This document shows positions 3,807 to 6,443 of a stretch of DNA of 6,443 nt, one piece after another (positions within the stretch are counted from its first letter, which is position 1; each line of letters opens with the position of its first letter). The position numbers and the translations under genes are program-made. Source of the DNA: an uncultured Sphingomonas sp. (GTDB lineage Bacteria > Pseudomonadota > Alphaproteobacteria > Sphingomonadales > Sphingomonadaceae); assembly GCA_934555855.1 (NCBI GenBank), contig CAKTFL010000133.1, forward strand, positions 1 to 6,443. The letters are read 5' to 3'. The notes below the pieces were generated by a model, which saw nothing but the letters and a program-made list of their open reading frames with translations, ran no database searches and was not told where the DNA came from.

Positions 3807-6443
3807 TCAGAACCGGAAGCGGCCGCCGAGCAGGAAGCGGCGCTTCAGTTCCTGCGCGAACCACAGCTGGCGTTCGCTGCGGGCATAGGTCCTGACGCTC
3901 GATTCGGTCAGGTTGATGCCCTCGAACGACACCGCGAACTGGGGCGAGATGTCGTAGCTGATGTTCATGTCCAGCTGCCCGAACGCCTTGGTGAACTCCG
4001 GGTTTTTCGAGTTCTGGCGATTGATCCCGGACAGGAACTTGTCGCGCCAGTTATAAGCCAGCCGCGCCGACAGTCCGTACTTGTCATAGATCAGCGTCGC
4101 GTTGAACGTGTCGCTCAGCCCCAGGAGTGCGAACTGGTCCTCGCTTGGCGGCGCGTCGAGAGCAAAGCCGACATCGCCGCGGACCAGCGTATAGGAAGCC
4201 GACACACCGACGCCCGTGTCGCCGAAGAAGTGCTGGCCGGCAACCTCCAGGCCATAGATTTCCGCATCCTTGTTGTTGATCGGCTGCGAGATCTGGAACT
4301 GGTACAGAGCGTCGGTGCCGTTGGCGACGACATCGCGTTCACGGTTGATCTGCTGAATGAAGGGGTCATTCAGTGTGCGCGTGGTGGGATTGTAATTTGC
4401 CTGGAACTGCTGCGTCGCGCCCGCGGCCGATCCGGTCTGGTCGATCAGCGTCGTCATGATGAACAGGTTCACATCGCTGATGTCGGCGCCCAGAGTCTGC
4501 AGCGCGGCCTTGGCAGCGCCGGAGCGCGTGCCTGCGGCACCAGAGCTTGGATCGCGCAGGCCGAACAGCTCGGACGTGCGCTGACCGTTGCCGATGAAGT
4601 TGCGGACCCGCTTGTCGAACAGGCCGAGCGAGACATAGCTGTCCGGCTTGTAATACCACTCGAACGACGCATCGATATTGTCTGATTCGAGCGGGATCAG
4701 GCGGGCATTGCCGGAGTTCGCGGGCGCGACGCCGCCATTGTTGATCGGACGCGACGGTCCGTTGACGGACGTGGACGTGAACAGGTTGTTGTAATTGGGC
4801 CGGGCGATCGTCTTGCTGAACGACAGGCGGCCGATCACGTTGCGCGCCACCTCCACCTGGAAATCAACGGCGGGCAGCAGGTTGTCATATTTGCCGCCAT
4901 CGCTGAGGAAATCATTCTGGTCGGAGATCACGACCGTGAAGTCGTTGTCCGACACCCAGTTGATCGCGCCCGGCACGGCGACGAGCGACCTCGACCGCGA
5001 CGTGGTCCGCTCATAGCGCAGGCCCGCGACCAGGTTGGCGGGACGGCCGGCGAGGTCGCCCTTCCATGTAACTTGCGTGTAGGCCGACCAGATCTTCTCG
5101 CGGACGGTATTGTCCTCGTTGGTGGTCACGCCGATGGCGTTCGGGTTCGCCCGGCCGGTGCCGGCGACCGCCGCCGCGCCCTGTGTTTCGTAGAAGGGCG
5201 ACAGCTTGGAATAGATCGTTGCTGCATTGCCGCGGAACGCGATCCGCGAATCGGGATCGTTGCCGGGATTATACTTGTCGAATTTGCAGATCAGGCAGAA
5301 CGCCTGCAGCTGACCCGGCAATTGCTGCTCGACATCGCCGGGGAAGCCGACGCTCCAATCGCCCAGCGCCTGCTGCGTCTGGACGCGCACCTGCTGCATC
5401 TTCGAGTCGCGATAGTTGCCGCCGAAATCCAGCCGGCTGCCGCCGCCAAGGTCCCAGCCGAAGTCGGCGCGGACTTCCTTGACGCGCTGTTCCTGGCTGG
5501 TGGCAACGGTACGCGCGACCTGCGTGCCAACACTGTTTACCGTGAGGGGGCCGTTCAGGTTGATGTCCTGAACCGGGATCTTGCCGGAATAATCCACCGA
5601 GTGGCCGGCGACGACGTTGGCGGCCAGGCCGACCAGGGTCGAGCTGACGCCATTGGGGTTGTCGGGCCGGCTCGACGCCTTGCTGTAATGCCCGTCGAGG
5701 TTGAAGGTGAAATTGCTCGCCAGTTCCCAACGGGCGTTCAGGCCATAATCCTGGAGCCGGTTCTTCTGGGCGCGGTTCTGTGCCTCGAACCCTTCGTCCT
5801 TGGAGGTGTTCGGCTCATGCAGGTAGGTCGCGGTCGCGACGACCGGATTGCCGTCAAACGTGATCTCGTCAAACGGACGGCTGAACCAGTTGGACAGATC
5901 GGAGCGGACCTCCTGCTGCTTGTTCTGCGCGAACAGCGCATCCGCGGTCAGGGTCAACGTTTCGACAGGACGGAATTGAACCACCGCCTGGCCGTTGATG
6001 CGCTCGCGGCTGCCTTCCGCATAATGGTAGCGGCTGTCGTTCGGGATGCCGATCAGCTGGTTGGGATCGGTCGGCGCGTTGTTGATCTTGGTGCTGGTGT
6101 TGACGAAGTTGCCCGGCAGCAGCCCGCTATAGGGGATGATGTTCCAGTCGTTGGACGTAGCGGCGATCGAGGTGAAGTTACGCTTCTGGTAGCTGCCGAA
6201 CAGCGACACGCCGAACCGCTCCGTCGGGTCGGCCCAGCTGAGCACGCCCGACAATTCCGGCGTGATCTTGGACCCGCAATCCAGACAATTGTTTGTGCTG
6301 GTATCGTAAACCGCCTTGGCGCCGACGCTGCCGGTCAACCCGCCCTTGCCGTCCAGCGGCCGGCGCGTGACGACGTTGATGGTCGCGCCGATGCCGCCCG
6401 AGGGAACGGCCGCACGCCCGGTCTTGTAGACCTCCAGCGTGCG
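3807..6443 (-). CDS. TonB-dependent outer-membrane receptor (Xanthomonas/Caulobacter type), N-terminus beyond the window
   Basis: C-terminal 878 residues of a TonB-dependent receptor that imports a ligand across the outer membrane using energy from TonB-ExbB-ExbD. The frame is open to the right edge, so signal peptide, TonB box and most of the plug are outside; the full protein is probably about 1000 residues. Visible residues 1-29 are the end of the plug, with VYKTG then VPSGGIGATINVVTRRP, typical of the TIGR01782 group. The rest is a 22-strand-type barrel with long, Asn- and Thr-rich extracellular loops. It closes with a conserved ending (GINLTESSVRTYARSE, then RRFLLGGRFRF) and a terminal Phe as used by the BAM machinery. 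Two CxxC pairs stand out, at residues 53/56 and 383/386. An apparent start at 6338 is a TTG inside the frame and is not real. Downstream are a terminator-like hairpin and the SapC-like, cupin and halogenase genes, which suggests the imported ligand is linked to those enzymes. Family is certain; ligand unknown. Confidence 0.95.
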   Translation of the reverse strand, partial: RTLEVYKTGRAAVPSGGIGATINVVTRRPLDGKGGLTGSVGAKAVYDTSTNNCLDCGSKITPELSGVLSWADPTERFGVSLFGSYQKRNFTSIAATSNDWNIIPYSGLLPGNFVNTSTKINNAPTDPNQLIGIPNDSRYHYAEGSRERINGQAVVQFRPVETLTLTADALFAQNKQQEVRSDLSNWFSRPFDEITFDGNPVVATATYLHEPNTSKDEGFEAQNRAQKNRLQDYGLNARWELASNFTFNLDGHYSKASSRPDNPNGVSSTLVGLAANVVAGHSVDYSGKIPVQDINLNGPLTVNSVGTQVARTVATSQEQRVKEVRADFGWDLGGGSRLDFGGNYRDSKMQQVRVQTQQALGDWSVGFPGDVEQQLPGQLQAFCLICKFDKYNPGNDPDSRIAFRGNAATIYSKLSPFYETQGAAAVAGTGRANPNAIGVTTNEDNTVREKIWSAYTQVTWKGDLAGRPANLVAGLRYERTTSRSRSLVAVPGAINWVSDNDFTVVISDQNDFLSDGGKYDNLLPAVDFQVEVARNVIGRLSFSKTIARPNYNNLFTSTSVNGPSRPINNGGVAPANSGNARLIPLESDNIDASFEWYYKPDSYVSLGLFDKRVRNFIGNGQRTSELFGLRDPSSGAAGTRSGAAKAALQTLGADISDVNLFIMTTLIDQTGSAAGATQQFQANYNPTTRTLNDPFIQQINRERDVVANGTDALYQFQISQPINNKDAEIYGLEVAGQHFFGDTGVGVSASYTLVRGDVGFALDAPPSEDQFALLGLSDTFNATLIYDKYGLSARLAYNWRDKFLSGINRQNSKNPEFTKAFGQLDMNISYDISPQFAVSFEGINLTESSVRTYARSERQLWFAQELKRRFLLGGRFRF

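Noticed and set aside
5269..5730. 153-codon - strand frame inside the receptor gene
   Set aside because: Out-of-frame shadow of the receptor; Arg/Gly-rich translation with no motif.
3807..6338. Receptor start at 6338
   Set aside because: The codon there is TTG, and the frame continues to the right edge encoding recognisable plug sequence (VPSGGIGATINVVTRRP), so the gene is cut by the window edge.

Overview
The window looks like chromosomal DNA from a high-GC alphaproteobacterium, most likely a Sphingomonadales member (Sphingomonas or a close relative). This rests on GC-rich codon use, a Xanthomonas/Caulobacter-type TonB-dependent receptor, an EpsD-type lipoprotein, and the receptor / SapC / cupin-like / tryptophan-halogenase-like neighbourhood typical of that group. 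The assignment is inferred from gene types, not from a marker gene.

Layout: an EpsD-family peptidyl-prolyl isomerase-like lipoprotein (exopolysaccharide export or assembly) is on the + strand at the left edge and ends at 931. It converges on a block that is entirely on the - strand. The 76-base gap holds a long interrupted hairpin (940-992) that probably insulates the two units. Reading the - strand from right to left in transcription order, there is a large TonB-dependent receptor (3807 to beyond the right edge, N-terminus missing), a terminator-like hairpin (3754-3785), a 51-codon ORF whose start resembles the N-terminus of SapC (3571-3726), a FIH/JmjC-type cupin_8 protein (2546-3574), and a flavin-dependent halogenase (1008-2549). 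The last three genes are chained by 4-base start/stop overlaps (GTGA, then ATGA), so they are almost certainly translated from one transcript.

Working model: the receptor imports an unknown ligand across the outer membrane, and the downstream enzymes act on it or on a related molecule. The halogenase would oxidatively halogenate an electron-rich (perhaps indolic) substrate. The cupin protein would be an Fe(II)/2-oxoglutarate-type hydroxylase. No flavin reductase is encoded here, so reduced flavin must come from elsewhere. The substrate cannot be read from the sequence.

The most unusual point is the SapC position. A family that normally runs to roughly 240 residues is reduced to about 51, yet it keeps a plausible ribosome binding site, an open frame and the overlap with the next gene. 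This suggests an internal deletion leaving a leader or coupling peptide. The rest of the window is densely coding; no RNA genes, mobile elements or CRISPR were seen, and no gap exceeds 300 bases.
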